DNA of 64,000 nucleotides from Elysia crispata (GCA_033675545.1 JAWDGP010006298.1:462501-526500), one strand, 5' to 3'; shown: positions 1 through 13,977, counted from the first letter of the stretch. The notes: a model not told the origin generated them from the letters alone. Numbers and translations are program-made.

Positions 1-19
1 CTACTGCAATACCACTACT

Positions 20-35
20 AATGCTGCTGCTGCTG

Positions 36-90
<55 letters not shown>

Positions 91-104
91 CACTATCACT
101 ACTA

Positions 105-178
<74 letters not shown>

Positions 179-205
179 GCCGCTGCTAATACTACTACTG
201 CAACT
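20..205. repeat. Compound (CTA)n/(CTG)n microsatellite
   Basis: Long runs of CTA alternate with blocks of CTG, ending in CCGCTGCTAATACTACTACTG-like decay. The alternation of a pure CTG block with CTA blocks recurs in the tracts at 20681-20990 (opposite strand sense) and 63180-63381. The leucine-only reading frame here is an artefact of the repeat. Bases 206-847 are AT-rich and are presumably the CCDC87 intron upstream of its first visible exon; I see nothing else in them. Confidence 0.95.
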
Positions 206-847
206 ATTGTTTTTTTTTTATGGTGCTTCTCAACTATTCATAAAGCTCCTCTGCGACATTCAATTTTAATTGGCTTTGCTGCAACTACTGCTAGTATAAC
301 TACTTTTACAACCACCATCACAACTACCACTGCTATTGTTCCGATTTTTCTATTATTTTGCTATTATTTTTTATATTGGTATTACTGTTGTACTACTTTT
401 CCTCTTCGAGTAATGTTAGTTTTAGATTTTTTTTACTTATCTTTGTATTGAAATACATTTATATAACAAATTTCTATGGCTATTTTTAAATTAAATTTGT
501 TTTTTCCACTTTCAATTGCTTATTCATTTCTTTCATTTTCTATCTGATATATTTAATCTTTAAACTTTTTTTCATTTCACCCGGTCATTCTTTGAATATT
601 TTTTTTACTTCATGTCATATGTATTTATTTAAATAACGTGTGGACCCTTTTGAACTTAGAACCATTGTCTTCAGGAGCAAATGAAAAATATAAACACCTG
701 TACTTATCTAACATTTTCAATTCAAGCTGTATATGAGCAACTGTTTTAAAGACTAAAACACATATTTTCCAGCCTTGTTTAATCTTACAATTTTAAAATT
801 TTCTTATTATTGGTTAAGATTGTTCTGAAATATGTTACCTCTCTCAG

Positions 848-3800
848 GACCCCCTTATTCTGGGAGCTCCTGATTCAGTCAACATATCAGGTACAATGGC
901 ATCCGCGAGTTTGGCAGGAAAAGTCGTCAATAGAGTGATCAACCCTGCTTTTACCAGAAACCCTGAACCTCCCTGGGGAGAGACAGACATGAAGCAGTGG
1001 GTCAGGACGTGAGTTTGCATAATCAACAAGTCATGCAGTGAAATATTCTCTGTCAGTTCAACCTCTATTGAGTTCAATGTCCACTATGAATATTAAGAGT
1101 AAAGCATACTAAAGAATTATGTTATTTCAGTATCAGGGATGGGATTAATATTTATCTTTGCCTTTCATTGGTCCTAAAAATATGTATGAATTTCATAAGA
1201 TTTTAATTTGTTTCAGACCTGCAAATCCTCCCAAGAACTTCTTAGGACAAGATGTTTTTAATCCTGTGGTAAGTAAAACATGCTTTTATGCTTTTAATGA
1301 TTCTTTCCTTTTATCCTTGTGTTTTAGCAGAGACTGTTGTTTTCCTTTTCTTTAGAAGCAATAGACATTGGCAAAAATATTATTTTTTATTTCTACAAAT
1401 AAATTGTTTGTGTGAGGGTTTTTTATTTGTTTAAAGAATCTCTTTCATATGTAGTGCTATGAAATGCTTCCACAAATTCTGCAAACTGAAAAATAAACAA
1501 ATGTGAGAGGCATAACCAGGTCTAGTCCACATGAGTTCTTCATATCTCTTAAGACTTTTGTTCCACTCAGCCTAATGATATGCCTGATACCAAAGAATAA
1601 AAGAATTAATTAGGAAATTTTGATTGTAAATTTTTTTTTTTTGTGCAAATCTACTTTTAAAGTAAGGCATTCAGGGTAAATCATTTTTTCATAAAAAAAA
1701 AAAAAAGATTTTTTATTGCAATTTAAGGATCTACCTATAGTACAACATGGACTAGATGGACTGAGAGACCCGTCTCATCACTTCTATAAGATGAAAAATA
1801 GTCTTTTGTCAAAAACTTATATCTGATCCGTTTGTTTCTTTGTATTTAGAAGAAGAAGAATGCTTGATAGTACAATAATCATATCTAACATCATCAATTT
1901 TGTTCTCAAAATGTTCATAAAAAAGAGTCCCAAAATTTATTAACAGATTACTTTAAGCTCAGCCTAAACCATTGTCTTTTGCTGTAATTCCTAGACTCCT
2001 AACATGAACAAGATCAATGACGCACTTCACAACCCAAGTCAGATGAACAAGATGATGGGTGTCACAGATGGCATGCCTAGTTCCATGGCAGAGAAGATGA
2101 ACCGAACATATGCTTCCTGGTTACAGTGGTGGAAATCCACTGTCACTAGTGATGACTACATGAAATATCTCTCTACTCTGGTAAACTTGCAGAAATTAAA
2201 TAAAGTATAAGTTGTCCCTTGTAAGATTTTATTACCATAGGATGTACTGTTCTCATTGTGAACAATTTTCAGTGTTTTGACATGATTTGTGTTGAATTAA
2301 AATTCATTTGCATATGAATCCTTTTTGTATACTTAGTAAACAAAGGATAGATATTTCTTCAAATGGTTAAAAATTCAATATTGAAATCATGTATTTTGAA
2401 GTATTATACACATTCTTCAAAACAAAAACAAAAAAAAGTTATCGAAGCGTTACTCCAAAGATTTTTCAAGTAGCTGCTCAACCATAGGTTTCTGACTTTT
2501 TCTTCCTCTTTTATTTGTTTCATGCACAGTTCCATAAGAAATGGCATTGCAGTTCACTGAAAATTTAAGGTTTTCAGAAAAGGAGAAAGGGATTCTAACA
2601 ATATGTATTAGATAATTGGAATTTAAACCATGTGAATGTTACATATTTTAAAAAAAAAATCAATTTGGCACTTTTCTATCTTTAAGCAATTGTATTTTTT
2701 TATTTCTTTCCTAAGGAAACTGACTACATGGGCGCGGTTTTCCATTTTTATGACTCAGAGGAAGACAGCGAGTCAGAGGATGAAGAAACCAACCTGAGGC
2801 ATAAACGATTCTCAAGTGGAACTCACTCCAGTAACAAAGTTAAAATGTCTTCAGAACAAAGGTTTTTATACTTTTTTAAAGATATGTTGGGGAATAGGAT
2901 AACTTTTCCTTGCTCATATATAGTTATATTTAGAGACACTGTTCTGAAATAATAACCCCATACATAAACTGCCTTGTGAAAAAAATTGTTTCAAGTAGTT
3001 TGCTTATGGATTAATGCATGAATGCTTATGGAGTAACACATGGAATAAATGGATTTGCCCCTTGTATTACATAATATTTTGTATATGAAAGGATTAAAAA
3101 ATATGTGTATATGTGTGCATATGTGGCAACAAGAGGAATAAAATCAAATCTGAACTGCAGTCCATATAACTTGGATTATTGTTTCCATCAAGCTGAGATC
3201 AAATATAGAAAACAATAGGCCCAAGACCTAAATTTTAAACTTTTCAATTTTTTTTAATATTACTTATTAACCCTCCAAGTGTCATTGATTAAGGTGTGTG
3301 ATGTCAGGGTAATTTTAGCGAATTGTATGAATGTTCCAAAATGCTCCAAAAAGTAATGAAAATGAAAAAAAAATCGCCAAACCTATATATTTTCTGTAAG
3401 TATAAAAATTTAGGACCCCCCCCCAATTTTTTTTTGTAACTAGACACATTTGTGACCTTGATCTTGACCTTTAAATGTCTATTTTTGTGGCCAAATTACT
3501 TGAGAGTGGTCACATTTATGTCCTTACATGTATGACAAAGTTGTAGATAATTTATCTAGCTTTTAGAAAACATATAGGTTTAGTACCTTTCAACAAAAAG
3601 TGATGACACTAGACCCATTTTTCTGACATGTACCTCAATCTTTCAATACATACAAAAACAGGAGTGATCCACTTTCAAACGTTCAAACAAAGAAATTCAC
3701 TTGTTTTTAACAGAAACGGAAAGTAGAACTCTTTGTCTTGAAGAAAAAGGATGGTCAATTTATGAAATAGAATGCATTTTGTCACTGAAACACCTTAAAA

Positions 3801-6800
3801 GTGGCCAACTTAACAGCCGATCTGATCGGCCATAACACCATAGAAGTGTAATAATGGCCGATCTTATCTGTGGTCAACACTTTGAAGGTTAAGAAAACAG
3901 ATGACTTCTTCAAAATTCATCCACAAAATTTTTTTTTGTCACTCATTGACCAATTTTCTTAGATTTTGAGTTTTTTAAGATCTCAATTGCAACTGAAATA
4001 AAAGGAACAATTTACACTCAGTTTATGCCATACAAAACTCACAATTATTTTTTTTTTCAGGGAAAAAATCCGCAAGATGGCTGAGTTGCGCACTATCAAA
4101 ACAGAATACAAGCAGGGTTTCTGGAACGCCAACTCTGTTCTCATGGGAGGATTGGGGAGAGACCCAGAGCTTGCTGGTGACTTTTGCTCTTTCATTTTTT
4201 TTCTGAATTGTTCATTTATTGAGCCTTACTGGTGACTTATGAGCTAAATCCAGATAAAACATACCAATTAATTTATTTAAAGTCGGATATTTTTCACGAC
4301 TTTGATAACTAAAAACTAGATTTTAAAAGCAAAAAAGGTCAGGGATTTTACACCCTTCATCATCAAATCTCTTTCTTCAATATCAGTAAAACATCCATGA
4401 ACAAGTAACCAAAGTTTGATGTGCACTCACTAATACTATAATAGCCTTGTTAGTGGTAATTTATGCAGAATTGTGAATGAGATTAACTTGAACTTTTTAC
4501 CAATTAACTTTCAATTGAAACTAGAATATTTAATCTAACTCAAAGGAAAAACAAAATTGGTTGATTTAACACATTTAGAAATAAAATCATACTTGAATTA
4601 TTCAAACTTTATTACAGTGGATAAAAACCTATCTTTACTTAGCAGTAGAGTATATATAGAAAGAATAATTCAGGAACACATCTATGAAAATCAAAATAGA
4701 AAAAAAATCAGTGCTGTAGAAAATACACTCAGTTTTTTTATGTCAAAGCAAATCAAGGCAAATTTTGCATGTGGAAGAAAATGGTGACCATCCTAAGTTG
4801 TTAGCCTAAATTTCATTTTAGAGTTGTGGAATGAAATGAGAGGGTATGTATGTGAGAATGTAATATCACACCCTGCCACAATTTCTCTCTTTCAATCCAA
4901 TGAGCTCTTTGAAGTGGCGAAATAAAATCTTTCTGCAGTTTCTGCACGGACATCTTTTTTGTGCTGCTCACATGTCTGTCATTCAGAACACTTTTAAGTT
5001 ACATAATTTGTTTATTTGTTTTCAAACTTTTTTTAGTGAGATAAATTTTTTTTTTTTTTTCATTTTTGCTTTCAAGCATTTGACCATTTCATTTTAGCCT
5101 CTCATCTTTCTTCTTATTTTTTTTTTGCTCATATTTTCACATTTTGTATTGACTTGCACAAAGAATTCTTTTTGAGATACTTTCATCGACAAATTGGATA
5201 ATAAATAGCTTTTGGTTGCATTTTCACAACCTAACGTGTTTTGAAATAGCACTTTGGAAATTTTTTTCCTAGACAACAAGTGATCATAATCAGGCATCAA
5301 TAGTTTTCATTAGCAAAATTTAATTTTATACATTTTATGTCCAATTTTTGTTAGATGACGCTTCAGAAGAAAAGAGCAATGGGGAAAGAACTAGCAGGTC
5401 TGTAGAGTCATCCAGACCATCAGTGACTATTCAAGAGAAAGCAAACCTACTGAAACCCTTACCGGAGAAAAGGTATCAAGTTTTCAAGTCTTTCTTATGT
5501 ATGCTGCGACCAGATGAACTAAGTGCAACTCTGCCAGAGACTTAGAGTAGACTGTTTGGAACAGCTAATTGAATAAGGGAAGCAGAGTTTAAGAACTTTC
5601 TTGAATTAGACACCGAAGCGTTAATACATTTTGTGATGTAATCTTGAAGTGAAAACCTGTTGGAAATAGATGTAAATGTACAGGTCATAAGCATTTAAAA
5701 TCTAGATTTAGGCACTGGCCTTTTATTGTTAACAAAATTCAAAATAGATTTTGTTTCTTTACGGCCACTTGACACAATATTTTTTGGTTAATGCAAAATT
5801 GAGAAAATAATCAGTGCAGAAGGAAGTAAAACACTTGAGAATGATATAGCATGCTTGAGTCAGTATTTGAACCTTAGAAGACATGCAAATTCTGTTTGAG
5901 TTAAAAATTTCTGTACATATTTTATTTTGGTTGATTTATAGATTCAGTGATATTTTATCGTGTTTTTAGTTTCCAATATTGTAGTAATAATGTTTACCAG
6001 GTAGTTTTAATGTTTTTGTGCTAATTGTTTATATGCCATATTGTTTTATTAAATTCTTTTGTTTTTGCACAAATATTTATATCATATTCATTACTCTTCA
6101 GAGACTTGTTATCTCGAATGTCTAAAGCCACAACTCTGGCTTCAGAGCAAGTTGCCTCCCAAGCAGAAGTGAGTCATATGAGGAGAAATAAGATAGAAGA
6201 AACACAAAACTGCTTCATCATTCACTGGGTGAATGTGCTTTTTTTGTTCCAAGTAACTTTTGAAAAGGATTTATGTCAATGAGGTACAAAAGTATGTGGC
6301 ACACTTGACAAATCATTCAATCTATTATGATGAATCAGGAAACAACTGCAGTTAAAATAGAACCCTTGCAGTTGTTTTTATTTTATCTATTCAATTTATT
6401 TAATTAGTGCATGTTGTGTGAATGTCATTGTACCCAAAGAATCTAATGAGATTAAGAGTTTCTTAAAGTTCTAATATTTTTTTAGAATCTCTATTAATAT
6501 GCTCTATTCATCTAATGGTGACATCCTCTTCATCAACCAGCAAGCTGCTGAGGAGGCAGCCAAGAAAGTGCCTCCACCTCAAGAACGTCTAGAGCAGGTT
6601 TGGCAGCAGCTGCAGATGCCTGACAATCTGAGGCTGGATATGGCTATCAAGTACAGCTGCAATAACTACTTTAACAAGCTGACTGAGGTCTGTACATTTC
6701 ATCAGCCATTTGAGTCAAAAACATTTGCCTTATCATAAACAATGCATCTGGTTTTTGTATTTTTTTTATTCCCTGTCTGTATGAGGTCAGGTAGAAAATA

Positions 6801-9800
6801 CTGAATGCAGATTGTGCTTGTGTTGTTCTTGGCTCTTCTTGATTATGACTATAGTATACTTTAAAGGTGTTTATTCCCCAATTTTCTTATAACAATCTAT
6901 TGAAAGATATCTTTAATTTTTCTATTTCTACACTTACTAAATGTGCGCCTTTATTTTGTTTTTTTTTTTCTACAGAAAGATATTTGCAGCAATATTCTGA
7001 TTAACAAGACATAATCATAACGTTTTAATTTAAAACCAGTATCATTAGTCTATGAATCATCGAATATTACTAGTTTCATCCTGTTAATGTAAGAGATTTT
7101 TAGTTAGTGTCTTTGCAATTAAGCTTTTAATATTCTTTTAAAAGTATGTATTCTAAAACTCTCAAAAACGAACTCATTCTTTTCTTGCATACAAAGAACC
7201 GACAAAAGAAATAATCTACATCGTTGGAAAAATGCACAAAATAAAAATAGCCCATATGTTTAGGGTAGAAGTAAAGACAAAAATTGAATGAACACATCAG
7301 AAATGTTCTTATACATGTATATAGCTCTGCCAGATAAGATAAAATAGATAAGGCAAAACTGGAAATGAAGTGGTACATGACAACTTACAGACATCTCTAT
7401 ACAGCATCACCCCTAAGCATCACATTATTGAGATAAACTGCCTAAATTTCATGAAAAAAAATCAACCTTGGATTGGCATTTCATGGAGAACAAGGTGGGG
7501 AAATGTTGCATTCAACTATAGCAAAGATAGAGAGAAGGATTCTGGTATTCGGATAGAAAGTAAGAAAATATTTTCATCTGCCTTAAAAACTGCACCAGAA
7601 GTTACAAGGTTCTAGCCTCAGCCAAAATCAGGGTGGGGGAAATGATTACTTCATGACTCCAGATTGTAAGTATGTGAATATAGTGATAAAAATCCTGTTC
7701 AAAATTTATGAGCAAGTATAGTAAAATGATAGTGCGAAGACAAACTATTCATCCTGTTTAGTCCTGATCGTCTAAGTTGTTACTGCTAGAAAACTATCCC
7801 TGTACCTTGTGGATGGTAAAAATTGCCAATATCAAGCAATCCTGCACCATTAACACGCGTGTTATCAAGAAACAAGAAACACTCCAGTCCAGTTGCCCCT
7901 CTGTGTTCTTGTAGCTGTCAGCTCTCTAGATAACCAGATGAATTATAAGTCACATTTTAAGCATGAGTAATATTTATGGCATCCGTTTCTTCAGATACTG
8001 CTCTCTCTCTTTATACGGAGCTTCCTGCCGCCCTCATGGTGCGAGAGAAAAGATATACTCATTGAAAAACAGCTTAAATTTTTCAAAAAATTTTATACTA
8101 AATAGCCTTTTAACATAAGACTATTGCTACTAAGTGTAGCGACTTTTTTGAACATGATTGGTATCATTGCAAACTTTAAAATCTTTTCTTTTCAAATATA
8201 GCTTTTTCTTTTGAACTTCATTTCCTCCAATGAATATTTTGAGGCTTTTAATTATGAGTAAATGTGAAAGAAATTCATTCAAAATCAGCTGCCAGGGCAG
8301 GTAAATTTTTGGGCCAGCAGCGCCCGTCATGACCAAAGTTTGGCCTCTTGGATGTCGTTAATGGGTTTTTGCTGGCAGAGCAACAGGTAACATAAAGATC
8401 GAGTAACTCGTCGCTGTGATCATTTCGATACCGCTTTAAATATGGGCTCACAATAAAGCTTAAATATTAAAACTTGTTTTAAATACAGAGTCAGAATTTT
8501 TAATTTTGCAATTTAGTCGCTGATGTATGAGAGGCTTAATCTGCAAAGGCATTGATTGATGGATGTGATTGAAAAAAAAAGTTTTTCTTTCATTTCAGGC
8601 AATTGAAAGATGGGAGTTGGTTGCTGAGTCCATTTTACAAAGAGAAGCTCTTCTGACTAAGTTAGAGAGTTTTGAGAGGCAAGCCTCAGATCCAAACAGA
8701 TTCTTTAACAAAGGTTTGTCAAAGTCAAGACATAAAATTGTTTTATGAAATCTGTGGTAATTTTAGAAATAGGCTTTTTAATTTGATTTGGATGCAATGA
8801 AGTCCACGTTTCACTGTCTAAGTTATCTAAATTTAATCTCAGCTTACTTTTCTTCATGGAAACCATTTGTTCTCTCTCCATCAGCTTTATTATACCCCCT
8901 TCCAGCCCAGGAGACACATTTTTCTAAGTTTGAAAAATGCAAAGAATTTAATCACCTACGCTAAAGATCAGGGCACCTGATTGATTGATTGATATCCACT
9001 TCATGTAAATTATATTTTTGTAGTTTTTATCTATGCTTTGAATGATAATTGCTCTTATTAATCACTTTAGCCTTTTGAACTTTACAATTTTAAAGCACTG
9101 CATCTAACTTTCAAATTAAAGAAAAAAAAAAGCCTCTATCCAATGTATTGAAATTCTATCTTTGAAAATAGTTTTGAAATTTTAGATCCTTTTTCAAGTT
9201 TTTGTTTGCATCTGATGACTGTAAATTTTGTGTTCACATGTAAAAGAAGCTTAACTAGCATTGTTGCAAAGTTGACGTTTTCTAAGATATTTTTTTTCCC
9301 AGCAATAAATCTTTATCCTTTAACTTTTTATCTTATGTCTTGTAGAGTCCAAGAAAAGCACATATAGGCTGGAAGAGTCTCGACTGCGCACGAACTTGTA
9401 TAAGGTATATTACAGACCATTTAAATTGGAAGAAACTAATAAATTTAAATCACAAAAATAACTTATCTGGTTGGTTGTAAGCCAGATTTAATACAGCACT
9501 AACTTTTATCGGGGGCCTTTTTGTTAATGGTTTTTGCTCTAAAATACAATGCAGTTGATCTTTTTCATTTTTTTATCTATTTTTTTGTTCTTTGAGCCTG
9601 CAGTATGCATTCTACAGTAAAATCAATTGGCATCAATTGAATACATCTACAATGTGGAACTATATTACATTCTGTCAATCATCATAAATGGAATTTATCA
9701 GAAGGTTTAAGAATATGGCATTGTTTTGTTTTTTACAGAAAATTGACAACTTGGATGTGGATATAAAAGAAGAACTGGATTATATTCAAGATCAATTTCA

Positions 9801-10503
9801 TGATGTCATCACATTTAAAGTGAGTCAGCATAAAAATTGTTCATAGAATACATTACAAAGGAAACAACTGAAGGATTTGTCGTGTAACTAGATTTTTTCG
9901 TAAACAAAACTCCAAAACGTACATCATCCAGCTACAGGAAGTGTTTCTGCACTACGATTGTTCCATGACTTTATGGATGCAACACATATCTTTAGACATA
10001 GTTAAGTTATGACAGGTTAGATCCAGTAGATTTTTTTTTCAAAAGGATTTTCATATTATGTCATTGTTTAAACTAGAGAATCATTGTGTCCTATGCTTGA
10101 GATGCCATATAGCTTGTTTAAGAGGAGTATTTAACATTTATATGTAATGATGAGGGACAGAGATTTATGGAAATTCGTGATCGCCTTCGCTAAAGAGCAT
10201 GGCACCTGATTGATTGATGTAATGCTTGGGTTCCTTTCCAGGTATTTATAAATAATTTGAGACATTTCTCTGTGAAACTCACAAGTTTATTGCTGAAAAA
10301 GATAGACAAGTTTCTAACTTCAATCCTTTTTCCAGGGCCGGCCTTATATGGAGAAAATGAAATGGGACAGAACGGAGATGCTATATTGGTTGTCAGAGGA
10401 GCGCAAGCAGCAGGGGATCAAGTATGAAGCTCTCACTAAAGGAGTCAAGTTGCCTATGAGACCAGTGCAGTTAGAACCAATTCTTGGTGCTAAACATTCA
10501 TAG
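848..10503 (+). CDS. CCDC87: CCDC87 orthologue, C-terminal part (12 exons; 5' end outside window)
   Basis: Coiled-coil domain-containing protein 87, a testis-enriched protein tied to sperm function and male fertility in mammals. Exons: 848-1008, 1217-1268, 1995-2180, 2716-2861, 4061-4176, 5355-5472, 6102-6168, 6541-6687, 8599-8713, 9346-9404, 9739-9819, 10336-10503. All have AG/GT borders, and the phases join without a stop into 471 codons plus TAG. Against remembered human CCDC87 (about 849 aa) the collinear blocks are: WWKSTVTSDDYMKYLS (human MNSWKTTLSVDDYFKYLT), LEQVWQQLQMPDNLRLDMAIK (human LEQVWSVLEVPDKDQVDMTIK), FERQASDPNRFF (human FEGQASNPNRFF), and the tail FKGRPYMEKMKWDRTEMLYW (human FKGRRYLDKMKHDKVEMLYW). 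An acidic, serine-rich stretch (DSEEDSESEDEE) follows the DDY block. The acceptor for exon 8 is placed at 6541 because the AG at 6485 would bring in a TAA. The N-terminal half must lie left of the window. Confidence 0.9.
3271..3888. mobile_element. piggyBac-like MITE (TTAA-flanked), 618 bp
   Basis: The element is flanked on both sides by TTAA (3267-3270 and 3889-3892). Its ends are imperfect terminal inverted repeats: left CCCTCCAAGTGT, right (reverse complement) CCTTCAAAGTGT, 10 of 12 matching. TTAA targets and CCC/CCT-starting ends are typical of the piggyBac superfamily. There is no transposase reading frame, so it is a non-autonomous element. A perfect 7+7 palindrome GCCGATCTGATCGGC lies at 3816-3830, and a related GGCCGATCT follows near 3856. 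It sits in the CCDC87 intron 2862-4060. Confidence 0.75.
8950..8993 (+). mobile_element. LINE 3' tail fragment with (TTGA)n end
   Basis: A short piece matching only the last bases of the LINE family also seen at 10150, 13978, 26645 and (reversed) 38138: GCTAAAGATCAGGGCACCTG followed by ATTGATTGATTGAT. It is heavily 5'-truncated and lies in a CCDC87 intron. Confidence 0.7.
10150..10218 (+). mobile_element. LINE 3' end fragment with (ATTG)n tail
   Basis: Same family as the copies at 13978-14149 and 26645-27513. It shows the end of the reverse-transcriptase ORF (AGGGACAGAGATTTATGG), then GAGCATGGCACCTGATTGATTGAT. It is about 70 bp long and strongly 5'-truncated, as target-primed insertion commonly leaves. 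It lies about 120 bp before the last CCDC87 exon. Confidence 0.75.
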
Positions 10504-10608
10504 CACTGAATCTCAGCAATTACAGGAAATTTTGGCTTCACTGAACTCATCGATCCGCATATTAGTTGAACTTTTGAGCTGTGGCAGACTTAACTGGGCA
10601 CTGTTTGA

Positions 10609-10614
10609 AATAAA
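10609..10614 (+). terminator. Polyadenylation signal AATAAA of CCDC87
   Basis: The first canonical AATAAA after the CCDC87 stop, 106 bases downstream of TAG. That spacing gives a short 3' UTR. Confidence 0.6.
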
Positions 10615-13600
10615 ATGACAATTTCTTTTGATTAATTAATATTTATTTCAGTGCTATTTACCTAACAACTAAAGTTATACAGGCAGTAAGAGCGATTTAA
10701 AAAATTGAGTATCAATTGTGCAAACTATAGTTTAAGCCGAGCCACTTTTCGAAAATGTAAAAAAAAAGAAACTGTTATCAAGTTGATTGTAACGTCTTCT
10801 CCCATCAAACCTGTATCTCACTCATTTGGATGACATCAGATGGTTGCAAGTTCCAGTCTAAACTGTTTGATTATCAAAATCCCAAAGTTATGATACTTTG
10901 GGATGTGTGCTTCTTGTGAAATTTTAAACATGTTTTGATTTGAGTAACAGTTGTTTCTATTCATGACATAGTTGATGGAACAGTTATTTCTATTTCAGAC
11001 AATATTTGTTTGGGAATGATTTTTTTAAGTTGATGTTTGAACTTGATATTACTTTGCTGCAAAACTTTTGTCTTTGTTCAAGTACTGAACAGATATAGTA
11101 GAACTTATTAGATTAACCTGGTATGTTTTAGAAAAACACATTCTAGAAGAGACTTTTTAAGATCCCTTTTTATCCACTTGTTTGAACTCATAAAAAAATT
11201 ATGCAATTAATGAGACTTGAAAACAACACATGCCTGTAAAAGCGAGACTTTTAGCCCTAGGGCTTGTCAAGTTTTAGATCCACTTTCACAAAATGCATCA
11301 TTCATACAAGCATGCACACATTACCACACATATTCCTTTTAAACCATTACAAAATCCTTGTTAAAAGCGTTCCCACTCAACACAACTTTATTAAAGGGAC
11401 ATAACAATACGTAAATAATATTAGTGACTACTGATTTACAAACCTTTATTCTCCTCTTTTTAATACTATCAGGAGAATATTGCTAAAGGAGAATTTTATT
11501 TTTTCACCTATGGATAGGTTTTTCTTCATTACCAGTTTTCTGCACAGATTGTCAAATGTGTTTCAATAATTTTACCTTTCTTTTTGATCAAGCTATATAT
11601 ATCGCTATTGCCTTTGCAAATAGTAGAGCCTCTGCAACAAGAAATGTAATAGATAATGTTTTTAATGATGGCTTTATAGAACAAATTTTATGAAGGTTTT
11701 GATTGCATTAAAAGATTTCCTTAAAAAATGAAACCTTTACTATATAATTTTATGTTAAAGTACCAATGAAGATATGTTGCTCTGCCTTTTACTCAAGATG
11801 GATAATACTTTAAATAGTCAATTTATTCAAACAAATGAGAAAACAGATTTTTGTCAGATTCATTGGTCTGCCATTGGGAGACAGTATTGTAAGTCCCAAA
11901 TATTTGAAACTGTCAATATTTTAAACTATCTTATCTTTAATGAACAATAGCATGGCACGTTTTTTTTATTTTACTTTATTTTCTCTAATTTTTTTAATGA
12001 CATTAGGTGCCAGGTAGATATTTTTGCACCACTCACAAAACTCTTTAGGACCCTGTTGTGTTGTATCATCAGCAAATTTAATGAAATGAATATTTTCTCA
12101 TGTGCCTATTTACTGATTACAACCTGGTAATAACAGGAGAATTAGGTTGGAACAAGAGTACTTGTTATCACATTGTTTTATTGTATGCACATGTTCCTGC
12201 ATAAGTTAAAATGTAAAAATGTACAAATTACTGTTTAAAAGGGAAACTTTATTAAGTGAGTGAAGGCATTATGATGTTATGCACATTGGATGATTCCATC
12301 AACTGTGATTTTAATACTGCTGATCATTCTCAATTTTGGTCTTTCTACTGACCAAACTATTATGACTAACTTTTTTTAGAGGTCTGTGAACCTGTAGCTC
12401 ATGAGAAACGACAGGATCTGATTCAATGTGCACTGATGACCAAGATTTAGACTTGGTCAAAAAAGTTTACTTTCAAGACTCTTCTTTTCACTATGTACAA
12501 GTATTTATAAAAGAAATTAAAGACAAAAAAAAAGACAGTATCAACCATACTTTTTTTTGTCAATCACCACTTTAGCTTAATATCTCTAAAGCTTTAAATG
12601 TTAACACAAATATTTTGCCAAAAGAAAAAAAAATTCTAGCATGATCTTGGTCTTTATAAACCAATGAAACAGTAAAGGGTTTTCCTTTGACTTATTTTAA
12701 ATTATACCTGGTGTGAGTGTGAGAAGGATTATAATGCAAGATCAGTCTACAATTACACTGACAGGCCTTTCTATCTTTCTCTTCCCTCTTCCCCATATCT
12801 AAGGCTCTGTTAGAGATCCATAAATCTAGAACACATCTATTCTTCTGGAAATACAGTTTTTGTTCTCCCAAATTAAAGCTGTCTCTTAGTTTCATATTCA
12901 TTTTCAACACAATATCTTTTTTTATCATGTTAGCACCATTAATTGAAAAAAAAAAGGAAAAGAAAAGGGGACTAGGGGAAGATATGAGAAGAACGAATGC
13001 ATAGTTTTCTAGACTAAATCTTTTGTAAAACTGTCTTCCACAAAAATATCTCATATTTGGACTTTCAAAAAAGAGTTGCACCATTAACCTCTCTGTAAGA
13101 TCATAGCATTCATTTTTTTTTCAGATTTTGCTATTAGCTGTGTTTTCCTTTCTTTGCTATACATTTATTCTAAATCCAATAAAACCTTTTATTCAGTAAC
13201 AAGTATAAATGGTAAGATGACTGAGATCCTCGGTTGTTTAAATAGGCAATGCAATGATTTTTTTTTGTTGTTTTCATCATCTGTTGTTCACAAATATTAA
13301 CTAAAACTTTATTTATCACACCCCAATTGTTTTTTAATTCTATTTGAAGCCAAAGAAATCTTGATAGGCTTCAAATCCATTAAGATTTTTACATTTAAAA
13401 CATCACAGAAGTGTGTTAAATTATCTCAAGATTCACAAATTACATTATATTGCCTATCTTAGAGTCTAAAGAGAACAACAGTATCAAGTTGGATGGTTTG
13501 CTTTGGGATTCATCACAGTTACTTGAAGAGTAACACTCCCCTTTACACTTTTTCCTTTACCCCTTAAAATAATTAATTCTTTGTCCTGAACACAAACAGT

Positions 13601-13977
13601 AAGTGTCATCAGCCATATATCAGACATGGTTGACAAGTAAAAATTGTTTTTATGTTTCAAAATGAAATTCTGAAATGTTTTAAGCAGATTTAATTTAATG
13701 ACCAATTCCCTATTTTGAACTGAAGTATGGATTTTGTATCTTATTGATGAACATAAGTTTATTCTTGTAAACATGACTTCAGTTAGTTATAAAGACACAA
13801 TACTTTTAATTGTAAAGTTTGTCATAATTTTTAGATGATAAAAAATGCATTGATTTCTACAACATATTAATCTGACAAAATTTTTTTTCTATTTTTGACA
13901 ACCTATTTACAACTAAAGTAAAAATATTTACAAATCCAAGTTTATAGCAGTTTCAATTTATTTTATCAAGAGCAGCA

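Larger units (their letters stand above)
2862..10335 (+). other. CCDC87 introns: contents
   Basis: Apart from the TTAA-flanked element (3271-3888) and the two LINE tails (8950-8993, 10150-10218), the introns at 4177-5354, 5473-6101, 6688-8598, 8714-9345 and 9405-9738 are AT-rich. They have poly-T runs before their acceptors and no recognisable gene, RNA or repeat. The 1.9 kb intron 6688-8598 has a slightly more G+C-rich patch around 7990-8420, with no motif I can name. Confidence 0.6.

Noticed and set aside
21-269. Poly-leucine frame (and the other homopolymeric Leu, Thr, Ser-Leu, Arg-Glu and Tyr frames)
   Set aside because: All are translations of microsatellites (CTA/CTG, CT/GA, TTA tracts), not genes.
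6486-6540. Alternative exon 8 start at 6486 of CCDC87
   Set aside because: In the phase set by exon 7 it reads AAT CTC TAT TAA, a stop; the AG at 6540 keeps the frame and the conserved block.
12692-13084. 130-codon minus-strand open frame in the convergent intergenic region
   Set aside because: No recognisable domain, composition follows AT-rich DNA, no splice or promoter context; the length is not unusual for this region.
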